Shown here: one piece after another, positions 24,617 to 34,211 of the stretch | How the letters are laid out: the number at the start of each line of letters is the position of its first letter | How positions within the stretch are numbered: the stretch's first letter is position 1 | Assembly (NCBI RefSeq): GCF_016424485.1 | Contig: NZ_JAELUP010000001.1 | Span: 1-64,000, forward strand | DNA length: 64,000 nt | Direction: 5' to 3' | Source of the DNA: Paenibacillus roseus | GTDB taxonomy: Bacteria > Bacillota > Bacilli > Paenibacillales > Paenibacillaceae | Program-made: the position numbers and the translations under genes | The notes under the pieces: generated by a model | The model's database searches: none | Told to the model about the DNA's origin: nothing | The model's input: only the letters and a program-made list of their open reading frames with translations

Positions 24617-24834
24617 GATGCTCTTCCTCCCTTGAATGGATGTTGATAGCAATCTTGAATGTCTATAGTATAGCACCTTTTACCAAGTCCATGCATTTCT
24701 GCAGCAGGCGAGATTATGTCCGGAATTGCTGTGCGGCAGATTACTTTTAATAGTTATTCGGCTGTTTGCTCTTTTCCAAAATAAGGAATTATATTAATAT
24801 AGCTAAAATAGGATCAAATGGGGGGATTGAGCAG

Positions 24835-25392
24835 ATGAAATTTGTTCTGATCTTCGGGCCGCAGGCGGTTGGTAAAATGACGGTAGGGCATGAATTGGAA
24901 AACATAACGGAGCTAAAGCTGTTTCATAATCATGTCACAATTGAAATGCTTCATCCGTACTTTGGTTTCAGTCCGGAATCATGGCGATTGTCCAATTTAT
25001 TTCGTACGGAAATACTGGAAGTTTCATCCAGCAGTGAAATGTATGGCATGATTTTTACTTATGTATGGGCGTTTAATATCCAATCTGATTGGGACTTCGT
25101 CAATAAAATTTGTCAAATCTTCGAGTCCAAGGGCGGGGACGTATATTTTATCGAACTGGAAGCAGATCTGGACACCAGACTGGTTCGGAATCATACGCCC
25201 CACAGACTTGAGCATAAGCCAACAAAAAGAAATCTCAAGCAATCTGAACATGACTTAAAATCATCGATGGACGAATATCGATTAAATTCATTCGAAAATG
25301 AAATAACGAGGGAGAATTATATCCGAATTAACAACACGAGTCTGACTGCAGCCCAAGTGGCTGAAATGATTAAAAAACAGTTCTTTTTGTGA
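24835..25392 (+). CDS. Small P-loop ATPase/kinase-like protein
   Basis: This 185-residue protein has a Walker A motif close to its N-terminus (VLIFGPQAVGKMTVGHEL, P-loop GPQAVGKMT at about 8-16) and a kinase-like lid region HTPHRLEHKPTKRNLKQSE. The layout fits a shikimate/adenylate-kinase-like nucleotide-binding fold, but no specific substrate can be named. GGGGGGA lies upstream of the ATG. The gene ends two bases before the tyrS leader region begins, so its transcript might run into the T-box. Confidence 0.82.
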   Translation: MKFVLIFGPQAVGKMTVGHELENITELKLFHNHVTIEMLHPYFGFSPESWRLSNLFRTEILEVSSSSEMYGMIFTYVWAFNIQSDWDFVNKICQIFESKGGDVYFIELEADLDTRLVRNHTPHRLEHKPTKRNLKQSEHDLKSSMDEYRLNSFENEITRENYIRINNTSLTAAQVAEMIKKQFFL

Positions 25393-25424
25393 GTTGACAT
25401 TCGAATTGGATTTTCCTATACTGT

Positions 25425-25697
25425 CTATAACTTGATAAGCATTTATGCGTTGAAAGAGCCCAGTAGCGAGCCTGGTCCCTGTTGCAGAAAGCCGGGGGGT
25501 GATGAAACCCGGTACACACCAAGCATGCGAATTACACTCTCGAGTATCCCGGGTAATGCCGGGCGTAATGGTGAACGATACATCGCCAAGAGTGGCGTCG
25601 TAGCGTGCGGGCAGGAACCGCCGTTAGGATGCAAGCTGGGTGGTAACACGGTTATCCAATCGTCCCTGTGTCTATATAGACCAGGGGCGATTTTTTG
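25425..25697 (+). promoter_or_regulatory. T-box riboswitch, tyrosine specific
   Basis: The leader contains the T-box sequence GGGTGGTAACACGG (25638-25651), a stem I with the specifier codon TAC (25533-25535) placed before ACTCTC as in other T-boxes, and a terminator (CGTCCCTG / CAGGGGCG followed by six T, 25661-25696). Uncharged tRNA-Tyr pairs with TAC and with the T-box and prevents termination, so tyrS is induced by tyrosine starvation. Confidence 0.93.
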
Positions 25698-25746
25698 TGT
25701 TCAGGCTTCCGCAATAACAAGTGAAAATAAAGGAGAGTCATGACAA

Positions 25747-27006
25747 GTGAACATTATCGACGAACTTGAATGGCGTGACGCCATTAATCAGCAGACGGAT
25801 GCCGAAGGGCTCCGGGATTTAGCAAATGAAAAGCCGGTGTCCCTCTACTGTGGCGTAGACCCGACTGGCGACAGCATGCACATCGGCCACCTCATTCCAT
25901 TCATGGTGCTGAAGCGGTTCCAGCTTGCCGGACATCGTCCGGTCATTCTGATCGGCGGTGCAACCGGAACAATCGGTGATCCAAGCGGCCGCCAGTCCGA
26001 GCGCTCGCTGCAAACCCTGGAGCAGGTCCAGGCCAACGTTGAGGCGCTGATTGTCCAAATGAAGAAGCTGTTCGTAACTGAAGGCGACAACCAGATTCGC
26101 CTGGTGAACAATTACGACTGGACACACAAGATTAACGTCATCGACTTCTTGCGCGATTACGGCAAAAACTTCAGCATCAATTCCATGCTGGCCAAGGATG
26201 TTGTGGCAAGCAGGCTGGATAGCGGAATTTCTTACACTGAATTCTCGTACCAGATTTTGCAGTCTCTGGACTTCCATCATTTGTACCAGCATGAGGATGT
26301 TCAGCTGCAAATTGGCGGCTCCGATCAGTGGGGCAACATTACGAGCGGTCTGGACCTGATTCGCCGCAAGGAGGGCTCCGAGGCCAAAGCATTCGGCCTG
26401 ACAATCCCGCTGATGCTCAAAGCCGATGGCACCAAATTTGGCAAGACGGCAGGGGGAGCGATCTGGCTCGACCCAGAGAAAACGACGCCATACGAGTTCT
26501 ACCAGTTCTGGGCGAACACCGATGACCGTGACGTTGTGAAATACTTGAAGTACTTCACCTTTCTGTCCAAGGAGCAGATCGACGAGTTGGCTCAGAAGGT
26601 GGAAACCGAGCCGCACAAGCGTGAAGCGCAAAAAGCGCTGGCGGAGGAAATGACCCGCTTCGTGCATAGCGAAGAGTTGCTGGAACAGGCGAAGCGCATT
26701 ACAGCTGCTCTGTTCAGTGGAGATATTAAATCTTTGACTGCTGACGAGATCGAGCAGGGATTTAAGGAAATGCCGACATTCGAAGCATCCAGAGAGCCGA
26801 AAAATATCGTTGACTGGCTGGTTGAGCTTGGCATCGAACCGTCCAAACGCCAGGCCCGTGAGGATATTACGAAGGGCGCTATCTCCATGAACGGCGATAA
26901 GGTGACCGAACTGGATCTGGAAGTATCGGCTGATCACGCAATCGGCGGACGTTTCATCATCATCCGTAAAGGAAAGAAAAATTACAGCCTGGTGAAAATT
27001 TCCTAA
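25747..27006 (+). CDS. tyrS: Tyrosyl-tRNA synthetase
   Basis: The 419-residue class I synthetase charges tRNA-Tyr with tyrosine. The HIGH motif is MHIGH (45-48), the tyrosine-binding YSYQILQSLD region follows at about 163-174, QWGNITSG is at 194-201, and the KMSKS loop appears as KFGKT (230-234), normal for TyrRS. A C-terminal S4 RNA-binding domain starts near residue 350 (LGIEPSKRQAREDI). The start is a GTG preceded by GGAG at about 11 bases; the nearby ATG at 25740 is out of frame. It is controlled by the T-box leader and followed by a terminator. Confidence 0.97.
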   Translation: MNIIDELEWRDAINQQTDAEGLRDLANEKPVSLYCGVDPTGDSMHIGHLIPFMVLKRFQLAGHRPVILIGGATGTIGDPSGRQSERSLQTLEQVQANVEALIVQMKKLFVTEGDNQIRLVNNYDWTHKINVIDFLRDYGKNFSINSMLAKDVVASRLDSGISYTEFSYQILQSLDFHHLYQHEDVQLQIGGSDQWGNITSGLDLIRRKEGSEAKAFGLTIPLMLKADGTKFGKTAGGAIWLDPEKTTPYEFYQFWANTDDRDVVKYLKYFTFLSKEQIDELAQKVETEPHKREAQKALAEEMTRFVHSEELLEQAKRITAALFSGDIKSLTADEIEQGFKEMPTFEASREPKNIVDWLVELGIEPSKRQAREDITKGAISMNGDKVTELDLEVSADHAIGGRFIIIRKGKKNYSLVKIS

Positions 27007-27028
27007 GCAGCAATAAAAGTCAATGGTC

Positions 27029-27069
27029 AAAAAGCCAAGCCTCCGCATCTGGAAAAGGCTTGGCTTTTT
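27029..27069 (+). terminator. Terminator of tyrS
   Basis: AAAAAGCCAAGCC pairs perfectly with GGCTTGGCTTTTT and ends in a T run. Confidence 0.92.
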
Positions 27070-27246
27070 GATATCGATCCCATGTCAATTTGCGCGCGGC
27101 AATCGGTGATCGTATAATTCACAGCATGGAAATAAAGCCGCATCCATTGAGGTTCACAGGGGAATTAAAAAAAACTTAATGTTTCCTTTCTTTCTTTTTA
27201 ATGAGCGCCTCGTATCTTTAGTAAAAAAGGGAAGGAGGGACGGCTT

Positions 27247-28182
27247 GTGAAGAAGCTTATAGCAGGAATAGCTGTCCTGGTGTTAATCGGGTACGGTGTG
27301 TTTGAATATCAGCAGCGGCCAGCGGCTGTGGAAGATAAATGGGCGGATGTGCATCATGATCCGCGTCATGAGCAGGATAGTCGGAATGATGGTCAAGAGG
27401 GGCAAGATCAGCAAGGTCAGCAGGATCAGCCCGAAGAGCAAGCCAAGCTGACTATTTCATCTGACGAGGTGCGTAAGGGGAGTCTGCTGCTTATTAACCG
27501 GCAGTATCCGGTCTCAGAGGATGGCGTATTGCCGGAAATCGTGAGTTTATTTCAGCGCAAAGATTTGGTGAAGGGCTTCGGGATTTTGGACAACAGCGTC
27601 CAATTGCCGCTTGATCTGGTGCAAAAGTTTTCGGTGATCGTGGAATCAGCAAAAAACGATGGCGTCACTCATTTCCTGATTACTAGCGGTTACCGCGACA
27701 ACGAACAGCAGCGGGAATTGTATGAGAAGATGGGAGCGGATTATGCAAATCCGGCGGGGCATAGCGAGCATAATCTTGGCTTATCGCTGGATATCGGGTC
27801 GACGGTCGGCATGATGAAGGATGCGCCAGAAGGCAAATGGCTGGAGCAGAATGCCTGGAAATACGGATTTGTTCTGCGATATCCCGAAGATAAGACAGAT
27901 ATTACTGGCGTCTTGTATGAGCCGTGGCACTTCCGTTATGTCGGGCTGCCGCACAGTGTAATTATGCAAGAGCACAGCTTTGTGCTGGAGCAGTATTTGG
28001 ACTATTTGAAGGAACAACGGCAGATTACGGGGGCGATTGATGGGCAGACGTATTCCGTTTCTTTTTACCCGGTAATCGAGGGGCAGGATATTCAGGTTCC
28101 CCTGCCTGACCAATACGAGCTTTCAGGAAATAATATAGACGGAGTTATTTTGACGAGCTGGGATGCGAAAGTCCGCCGGTAA
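27247..28182 (+). CDS. VanY-like D,D-carboxypeptidase (M15 family)
   Basis: This 311-residue protein has an N-terminal membrane anchor (KKLIAGIAVLVLIGYGVF), a Gln/Asp-rich linker (about 30-66) and an M15/VanY catalytic domain. Zinc ligands are His175 and Asp182 in SEHNLGLSLD and His228 in EPWHFRYVG; Arg150 of SGYRDNEQQ contacts substrate. Such enzymes remove the terminal D-alanine from peptidoglycan stem peptides outside the cell. The start is a GTG preceded by GGAGGG (eight bases). The next two genes encode a VanR/VanS-like pair, the same order as in some van operons, but no D-Ala:D-Lac ligase, VanH or VanX is near, so this is probably a wall-remodelling module. Confidence 0.88.
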   Translation: MKKLIAGIAVLVLIGYGVFEYQQRPAAVEDKWADVHHDPRHEQDSRNDGQEGQDQQGQQDQPEEQAKLTISSDEVRKGSLLLINRQYPVSEDGVLPEIVSLFQRKDLVKGFGILDNSVQLPLDLVQKFSVIVESAKNDGVTHFLITSGYRDNEQQRELYEKMGADYANPAGHSEHNLGLSLDIGSTVGMMKDAPEGKWLEQNAWKYGFVLRYPEDKTDITGVLYEPWHFRYVGLPHSVIMQEHSFVLEQYLDYLKEQRQITGAIDGQTYSVSFYPVIEGQDIQVPLPDQYELSGNNIDGVILTSWDAKVRR

Positions 28183-28329
28183 GGCAATCCGGATATTGTG
28201 GCGAGCGGCAAGCGGCAATCCGATTTGACGGGGAGGGCAGCCGAAGCTTCAAGCAAATTGGGTTAACCCGCTCCCGTGCAAATCTGATACAATAAGAGTC
28301 ATGTGAATGTCAGGCAGGGAGTGTAGGCG

Positions 28330-29025
28330 ATGAAGCAGATTACGATATTGATTGCAGACGATGATGCGGAAATTGCGGACTTGATCGAGCTGCATTTGGA
28401 CAAGGAAGGGTACCTCTGTATCAAAGCTATGGATGGACAGGCTGCCGTCGATGCCGTCATCAAGTACCCGATTGACCTCGCGATTTTGGATATTATGATG
28501 CCCAGGCTGGATGGCTATGAAGTGACCAGACAAATCAGGGAAAAGCATCACATTCCGATTATTTTTTTGAGCGCAAAAAGCTCGGACCTCGATAAAATTA
28601 CCGGCCTTGTACGCGGAGCCGATGACTATATGACCAAGCCATTCAACCCGATGGAGCTTGTGGCGCGGGTTAATGCCCAGCTTAGGCGTTCCTTGCAGTT
28701 CAGCCAGCCAGCCGCGATCGGCAAGCCTGTTGTAGCGGCGGGAGGAGTCATTATCAATTCGGAAGAACGGACTGTTCTGGTCAACGGAAATCCGATCGAA
28801 CTGACGCCCAAGGAATTTGATATCCTGCATCTGCTTGCCAGTCACCCGAAGAAGGTATACAGCTCGGAGCATATTTTCCAGCAGGTATGGGGCGATTACT
28901 ACTACGATAGCAACAATACCGTTATGGTACATATCCGTACGCTGCGCAAGAAGCTTGGCGATGATATGAATAAAAACAAGCTGATTAAAACCGTGTGGGG
29001 GGTGGGATATTCATTCCATGGCTAA
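28330..29025 (+). CDS. VanR-like response regulator (OmpR family)
   Basis: The 231-residue regulator has a receiver domain (acidic pair DDD at 10-12, phospho-acceptor Asp54 in AILDIMMP, Lys in YMTKPFNP) and an OmpR/PhoB winged helix with ELTPKEFDILHLL and VHIRTLRKKLGDD, WGVGYSF at the end. Similarity to VanR is visible in KITGLVRGADDYMTKPF and AQLRRS. The start ATG lies in a GGGAGTGTAGGCG context. It overlaps the sensor kinase by eight bases and is likely activated by it; the upstream carboxypeptidase is the probable target. Confidence 0.92.
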   Translation: MKQITILIADDDAEIADLIELHLDKEGYLCIKAMDGQAAVDAVIKYPIDLAILDIMMPRLDGYEVTRQIREKHHIPIIFLSAKSSDLDKITGLVRGADDYMTKPFNPMELVARVNAQLRRSLQFSQPAAIGKPVVAAGGVIINSEERTVLVNGNPIELTPKEFDILHLLASHPKKVYSSEHIFQQVWGDYYYDSNNTVMVHIRTLRKKLGDDMNKNKLIKTVWGVGYSFHG

Positions 29026-30127
29026 TATGATCCGGAGCTTCCGGTCCAAAATGATTTTGCTGTTTGGCCTTAGCATATTGTTTGCCGGGACCATTACATT
29101 CATCATTTACAAGGTTGCCCAGCTCTATTACTATACGACGAAGGCGGAAGACCCGTCGACGCAAATCCGCTATTTTATTCGGCAAGTTGGAGATGTCAAT
29201 TTTTTTCTGATCATTTTTATTCCCCTTGCGATCTGGTTCTTCTTCCTGCTGACCAAACGGTATGCGTTCTATTTCCGCGAAATTTCAGGGGGCATTAATC
29301 AGCTAGCCTCCGGCAATTTTGATATCAAGCTTCCTATTCCATCCACAGACGAGTTCGGCGATATAGCCAGAGACATCAATCTGGCCGGCGAGAAGCTGCG
29401 TCAGGCGCTGGAGCGCGGAGACTTCGCCGAGAACAGCAAGGAGCAGCTCGTGCTGAACCTGGCGCATGATTTGCGTACCCCGCTGACGTCTGTCATTGGT
29501 TATCTGGATTTTATATTGAAGGACAATAATTTGACCTACGAACAGGTTCGGCATTATACGACCATTGCATATACCAAGTCACGGCGTCTGGAAGGGCTGA
29601 TCGATGAACTGTTCGAGGTGACCCGCATGAACTACGGCAAACTGAGCATTGAGCGCCGGTCTGTTGATCTCAGTGAACTGCTGCTACAATTAAATGAAGA
29701 GCTTTTCCCGGTGTTGGATAGACATGGTCTCACTTCCCGCTTGTCCATTACGCCCGGCATGACCATCCATGGAGATGGCGAACTGTTGGCTCGTGTTTTC
29801 GAAAATTTGTTAAGCAATGCAGTCCATTACGGCAGAGAAGGCCAATATATTGATATTCATTGCTCCCCGGAGGGAGACGATGTTGTAGTACGAGTCATTA
29901 ATTACGGCGACAGCATTTCTCCCGAAGATTTGCCCCATATCTTCGATATGTTCTATACCGGAGATAAAGCGCGAACCTACCACGAAGGCAGTACGGGGCT
30001 CGGTTTGTTTATTGCGAAAAATATTGTGGAGCAGCATCAGGGCGGCATCACAGCAGAGAGCAGCTTGATCCAAACGCATTTTGAGGTTCGCCTGCCGCGT
30101 GAGCTGCCTGATCCAATAGAGAGTTGA
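29018..30127 (+). CDS. VanS-like sensor histidine kinase
   Basis: The 369-residue kinase has two membrane segments (about 11-30 and 61-79), a HAMP domain (GGINQLASGNFDIKLP), a HisKA domain with His150 in NLAHDLRTPLTSVIG, and HATPase boxes N (FENLLSNAVHYG), G1 and G2 (STGLGLFIAKNIV). It should sense an envelope signal and phosphorylate the overlapping VanR-like regulator. Its overlap with the regulator and the short extracytoplasmic loop of about 30 residues match VanS-type kinases. Confidence 0.92.
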   Translation: MANMIRSFRSKMILLFGLSILFAGTITFIIYKVAQLYYYTTKAEDPSTQIRYFIRQVGDVNFFLIIFIPLAIWFFFLLTKRYAFYFREISGGINQLASGNFDIKLPIPSTDEFGDIARDINLAGEKLRQALERGDFAENSKEQLVLNLAHDLRTPLTSVIGYLDFILKDNNLTYEQVRHYTTIAYTKSRRLEGLIDELFEVTRMNYGKLSIERRSVDLSELLLQLNEELFPVLDRHGLTSRLSITPGMTIHGDGELLARVFENLLSNAVHYGREGQYIDIHCSPEGDDVVVRVINYGDSISPEDLPHIFDMFYTGDKARTYHEGSTGLGLFIAKNIVEQHQGGITAESSLIQTHFEVRLPRELPDPIES

Positions 30128-30164
30128 AAGCGGTTGACATCATTACATTCAGGGGGCAGCAGGC

Positions 30165-32012
30165 GTGGATACAAGACAATGGATGTCAATACTGCTTTTT
30201 ATTTCGGCGGGGCTGATGGTGGCTGTTGCCTGCTTGTCCTACCGAAAGCGGCACCTGCCTGTTGCCAAAACGATGATTCTCATCATGCTGGGAGCAGCAT
30301 GCTATGCATCTGGCTATGCACTGGAGCTATTGAGTCGAAGCTTGAATGAAGTCAAGCTGTCGCTGCACATTCAATATATAGGCATACCGTTTGTGACTAC
30401 CCTTTGGCTATATCAGGTTATTCAATTTACCGGGACAGGCGCCCGTTACCGGAAGCGGCTGGCGCTTGCGCTATTTGTGGTTCCTTTTTCGGTTTTCTTT
30501 GCTCACTTGACGAATGACTGGCACCATCTTCTCTATGAAAGGTTTATTCCCAATGAGGCAGGGTTGATCCCCTTATATCTGACGGTCAAAGGACCTTGGT
30601 ATTGGCTGCACACCGTATACAACTATTCGGCCTTGATCAGCGGAATTGTATTGTCTATTCAAATGTATCTACGCGCGCAGCCAATGGTTCGCAAGCAGAT
30701 TTCCATCCTCCTGCTTGGGGCAGTTGCTCCCATGCTGCTGAACCTGTTCTTCTGGCTGGGCGTTACCGTCGATCTGACACCGTTCGGATTTGTTATATCG
30801 GGCGTTGCATATATGTGGGGAATTCTTCGCTACAATCTGCTCCGGTTAACGCCGCTTGCGCTGGCCAAAGTATTCGAGACGATCCGGGACGGGATCGTCC
30901 TCCTGGATTATGAGAACCGGATTGTAAGCTACAACCGAGCGGCTGAGACTGTTCTCCCCGAGCTTGAACGGACGAGGCGCCGATATCCTGTCCTTGCCGA
31001 CGAGGTGTTGTCTGACCGCCCTGAGCTGATTGCCCGTATTCAGGCAGAAGGAACAGGGGATGTCCGTTTTCCATTCCAAAAGCGTGACGTGGACGGCATC
31101 AGTTACTATCATTGCAGTTTGTCATTTATCTTCGATACAGGAAGCATCCCGATCGGGAAGATGCTGATGTTCAATGATATTACAGAACTGAAAAATAACG
31201 AGGCCAGACTGCGCGAGACCGCCCGGCAGCTATCGGAGCTTAATGCGTTCAAGGACAAGCTGTTTACCGTTATGGCTCATGAAATCCGTGATCCGATTGC
31301 GCTGCTCGTCAGCCTGACCGAATTGCTTGGAGATGAGCTGTCCGATGCGGACAGTGAGCATGCCGAACTGTTGCGGGAGTTGAAGGGACAAGTACAGAGC
31401 ACGTTTTACCTTGTCGATAACTTGCTTGACTGGTACCGCAGCCAAAAGGGGAAAGTCGCGTTTCGCCCGGCAGGGTGGAATTTGCAGCAGGTTGTCCGGC
31501 AGGCTTTGATGCTTGCGGGTACGAAGGCGGGTATGAAACAGATCCGGCTAACAGAGCAGATCGGAGAGCAGCTTGCCGTAATGGCGGATAAAGAGATGCT
31601 GGATCTCATCCTGCGGAATTTGCTCTCGAATGGGATCAAATATACGGGAATCGGCGGTGAAATCACCATCAGCGCCGAGTTGGAGAGTGAGAGCAATTTG
31701 GTCATTGTTCGCGTGCGCGACACCGGGGTAGGGATTGACGACCGAACAGCGGAAATGCTGCGTCTCGAGGAACCGTTCTATAAGATGAAGACGAATGATG
31801 ATGATTCCACAGATACAAGATTCGGGCTGGTGCTGACCCGTGAGTTTGTCCGCATACACGGAGGTAGCCTTTGGTTTGACAGTGTGCCGGGAAAGGGTAC
31901 GACCTTCTCCTTCACATTGCCAGGCTCTGACGGAGGGCAGCGTGATTATGAGTTCGGAGCGCCTGATGACCTGAACCGAAATGCAACTGTGCCTGGCCGA
32001 AATGCATCATAG
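30165..32012 (+). CDS. Histidine kinase with 7TM sensor and PAS domain
   Basis: The 615-residue kinase begins with seven or more membrane segments (about 5-225, N-terminal 7TM-type sensor region), then a PAS-like domain (ETIRDGIVLLDYENRIVSYNRAA, core at about 238-260), HisKA with His372 in FTVMAHEIRDPIALL and an HATPase end (RNLLSNGIKYTG, later VRDTGVGIDD and RFGLVLTREFVRIHGG). The G2 box RFGLVLTR departs from the usual G-x-G-L pattern. The start is a GTG; the N-terminus DTRQWMSILLF fits membrane insertion. It follows the VanS-like gene by 37 bases and may be co-transcribed, but its natural partner is probably the receiver-BTAD gene 320 bases downstream. Confidence 0.88.
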   Translation: MDTRQWMSILLFISAGLMVAVACLSYRKRHLPVAKTMILIMLGAACYASGYALELLSRSLNEVKLSLHIQYIGIPFVTTLWLYQVIQFTGTGARYRKRLALALFVVPFSVFFAHLTNDWHHLLYERFIPNEAGLIPLYLTVKGPWYWLHTVYNYSALISGIVLSIQMYLRAQPMVRKQISILLLGAVAPMLLNLFFWLGVTVDLTPFGFVISGVAYMWGILRYNLLRLTPLALAKVFETIRDGIVLLDYENRIVSYNRAAETVLPELERTRRRYPVLADEVLSDRPELIARIQAEGTGDVRFPFQKRDVDGISYYHCSLSFIFDTGSIPIGKMLMFNDITELKNNEARLRETARQLSELNAFKDKLFTVMAHEIRDPIALLVSLTELLGDELSDADSEHAELLRELKGQVQSTFYLVDNLLDWYRSQKGKVAFRPAGWNLQQVVRQALMLAGTKAGMKQIRLTEQIGEQLAVMADKEMLDLILRNLLSNGIKYTGIGGEITISAELESESNLVIVRVRDTGVGIDDRTAEMLRLEEPFYKMKTNDDDSTDTRFGLVLTREFVRIHGGSLWFDSVPGKGTTFSFTLPGSDGGQRDYEFGAPDDLNRNATVPGRNAS

Positions 32013-32332
32013 CCGCAGGCAAAGTTTTCATTTCCCCGTGTCCTGCGAAAAATAACCTTCACTAACTCGCGCGGCCTCGTCCTGTGCGGGTTTTGATTGC
32101 TTGTTGCCCCCTTTTTCATTATTCTTTTATCTGCTCCCGGTACAGTAATAGATGAACTTTGTTCTTAGGGAATCCGTTTCCGCATTGCGGAATACATAGG
32201 GTCATCGGATGAAGGAGAATTAAGATAGAATGAAGCCATAAGTTTTGAATCTGCGTATAAGCTGAAGATATTGTCCGTTTTTTATATTGATGCTACGATG
32301 GGAAATATGTGGAGACGGGGAGGGAGAGGCGC
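32013..32332. other. Intergenic stretch without genes
   Basis: These 320 bases lie between the 7TM kinase and the receiver-BTAD regulator. I see no gene, RNA or clear terminator; a C-rich CCCCCTTTTTC and an AT-rich part near 32120-32300 may contain the regulator's promoter. Confidence 0.5.
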
Positions 32333-33475
32333 TTGAAGGTTATTCTGGTAGATGATGAGCCGGCGATGCATTTGATCATGCGGAGGATGCTGAATAAGTT
32401 GTCCGGGGTAGAAGTATCCGCCGCGTTCACAGACACCGGGTCGGCGGCGGCGTACTTGCGGGAACATCACGATATTGCCCTTGCTTTCGTTGATATTTCG
32501 ATGCCAGACGAAGATGGAATCTCGTTTGCTGCAAGGGGCGGTTCGGGAGAATTCAACGCTCAAATTGTTTTCGTCACCTCACACAAGGATTACGCCTTGC
32601 AAGCTTATGAACTGTCTGTCATCGACTATCTGGTCAAGCCGGTATCCCAGGAGCGTCTGGAGCGAACGGTGAACCGGATGCTTGCGGGAAGACAGGCGCT
32701 GCCGCAGTCCGGGTTGCAAAAATCCGAAGGGAATACAGCGGCTGCTGCTGTGACCATGCTTGGAGATGTATTCGTACAAAGCGGAGCGGGCCGCGTGAAA
32801 TGGATCTCCCGCAAAAGCGCCGAGCTGTTCGCTTATCTGCTGCTGTACAAGGGCAAGCGTGTTCCACGTACTCGCTTGTTGGAGGATATTTTTGGCGGCA
32901 TGACTCAGGTAAACGCCGAAAATTACTTGAATACATCCGTATACCAGCTTCGCAAATCATTGGAGCCGCTACAGCTTCGCGAGGCAGTCCACTCGATTAA
33001 TGACGGCTACATGCTCGAACTGGAGGATGCGGTTATCGATTATGAGGAGTTTTTGTCCCGGGTGGAGCAAATGCGGCATATTGATCCGACGAATATTGAA
33101 GAAGCGCAGCATATCGAACGGATGTATACCGGCGAGCTATTCGGAGACAGAGCTTATGTATGGGCTATTATGGAGACAGAGCGTCTTGCGCGGCTGTATA
33201 CCGCATTTGCATTAAGATTGGCGGAAACAATGCTTAACGTCAAGGATTTAGCGGGAGCATTGAAGCTGCTGCTCAAGCTGCATGGCCGCAATCCGCTGGA
33301 AGAATCCGCTATCCGCCTGCTGATGCAGGGCTATGTGCTGGCCGCTGACAAAAAAGCGTTGACAGCCCAGTACACCCGCTATGTCCGGCTGCTCTCCAAG
33401 GAGTTGGGCATTAAGCCGTCCCAAGAACTGGTGACGTATTATTATGCTCTCTTGAGCGGGCTGGAAAATAAATAG
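32333..33475 (+). CDS. Response regulator with SARP-like BTAD domain
   Basis: This 380-residue protein joins a receiver domain (MKVILVDDEPAMHLIMRRML; acidic pair at 7-8, Asp54 in AFVDISMPDEDG, Lys in DYLVKPVSQ) to a winged helix (ISRKSAELFAYLLLYKGKRV, NYLNTSVYQLRKSLEP) and a C-terminal bacterial transcriptional activation domain (from about 245, with RLYTAFALRLAETMLNV). The TTG at 32333 is preferred because AGGGAG lies six bases upstream and homology starts at once; a GTG eight codons earlier is possible. It probably pairs with the 7TM kinase upstream. Its target genes are not visible. Confidence 0.88.
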   Translation: MKVILVDDEPAMHLIMRRMLNKLSGVEVSAAFTDTGSAAAYLREHHDIALAFVDISMPDEDGISFAARGGSGEFNAQIVFVTSHKDYALQAYELSVIDYLVKPVSQERLERTVNRMLAGRQALPQSGLQKSEGNTAAAAVTMLGDVFVQSGAGRVKWISRKSAELFAYLLLYKGKRVPRTRLLEDIFGGMTQVNAENYLNTSVYQLRKSLEPLQLREAVHSINDGYMLELEDAVIDYEEFLSRVEQMRHIDPTNIEEAQHIERMYTGELFGDRAYVWAIMETERLARLYTAFALRLAETMLNVKDLAGALKLLLKLHGRNPLEESAIRLLMQGYVLAADKKALTAQYTRYVRLLSKELGIKPSQELVTYYYALLSGLENK

Positions 33476-33672
33476 GGAGTGGCAGTGGGGTTTCTTACGA
33501 TCTCATGAGCTCCCTGGCAGTTGCTGAACTCATACTATCGCATTCACTAGCCTCGAACGTCCCATGGATGTTGCTGCAGCACCGTATGTAGTGGACCCCG
33601 TTGTCAAGACACTTTTTTTGAAAATTTAAGCTACAGTCCCTCCCTCTAGTTTGGTATTTTTGCAGCTTGAAG

Positions 33673-34121
33673 TTAACCGGCGGTATCGGCGGTATGACGA
33701 TAGAATTCAATCGGTTTGGCATAAGCGAGCGACTGATGAGGCCGTGTTCGGTTGTATTCGTCGATGTAGGTTCTCACGTCTCGGTAGACTCGCTTTGGCG
33801 TCGTGTAGGTGTTGTAATAGATCTTTTCCCATTTCAGATTGCGAAAGAAGCGCTCCGTAATGGCGTTGTCTGTGGCTCGACCCTTGCCGTCCATGCTAAT
33901 CGCGATATTGTTTTTCTGAAGCAGTTCGATGTAATCACTGCTTGTAAAATGGCTTCCCTGATCGCTGTTTAAAATCTGCGGTTTGGCGACCATAAAGGCC
34001 TTTCTCAGCGCTCGGAGCACAAAGGAGCGCTCCAGGCTTTGCGATAGCTCCCAACTGACGATGTAACGCGAATACCAGTCGATGACGGCTACCAGGTACA
34101 TAAAGCTGCCTTGCATCCGGA
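33673..34121 (-). pseudogene. IS3 transposase, 3' exon
   Basis: It encodes the second half of the rve domain (MQGSFMYLVAVIDWYSRYIV, second Asp in ILNSDQGSHFTS, catalytic Glu in ATDNAITERFFRNLKWE). Joined to the 5' exon after intron removal, the reading frame runs without a break: DITY-IRMQGSFMYL. Pseudogene status comes from a deletion in the 5' exon, not from the intron itself. Confidence 0.88.
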
Positions 34122-34129
34122 GTGAAATA

Positions 34130-34210
34130 AGAGATGGGGCGTAGTCGAACTATTTCCCCATCTCTCTTTCCCGAACCGGACTTGCACCTCTCAGCGCATC
34201 CGGCTCTCCA
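34130..34210 (-). ncRNA. Group II intron domains V and VI
   Basis: On the minus strand GAGAGCCGGATGCGCTGAG followed by AGGTGCAAGTCCGGTTCGG forms domain V with the AGC catalytic triad and a paired GTTC. Domain VI follows as a hairpin of GAGATGGGG with CCCCATCTC, with an A near TATTTCAC available as the branch point. Confidence 0.85.
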
Positions 34211-34211
34211 T

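Noticed and set aside
25819..27048. Long open frame (409 codons) opposite tyrS
   Set aside because: It is the antisense shadow of a certain gene with biased codon use; no ribosome site and no family resemblance.
27247..30127. Vancomycin resistance operon
   Set aside because: Only VanY/R/S-like genes are present; there is no D-Ala:D-Lac ligase, VanH or VanX in the window.
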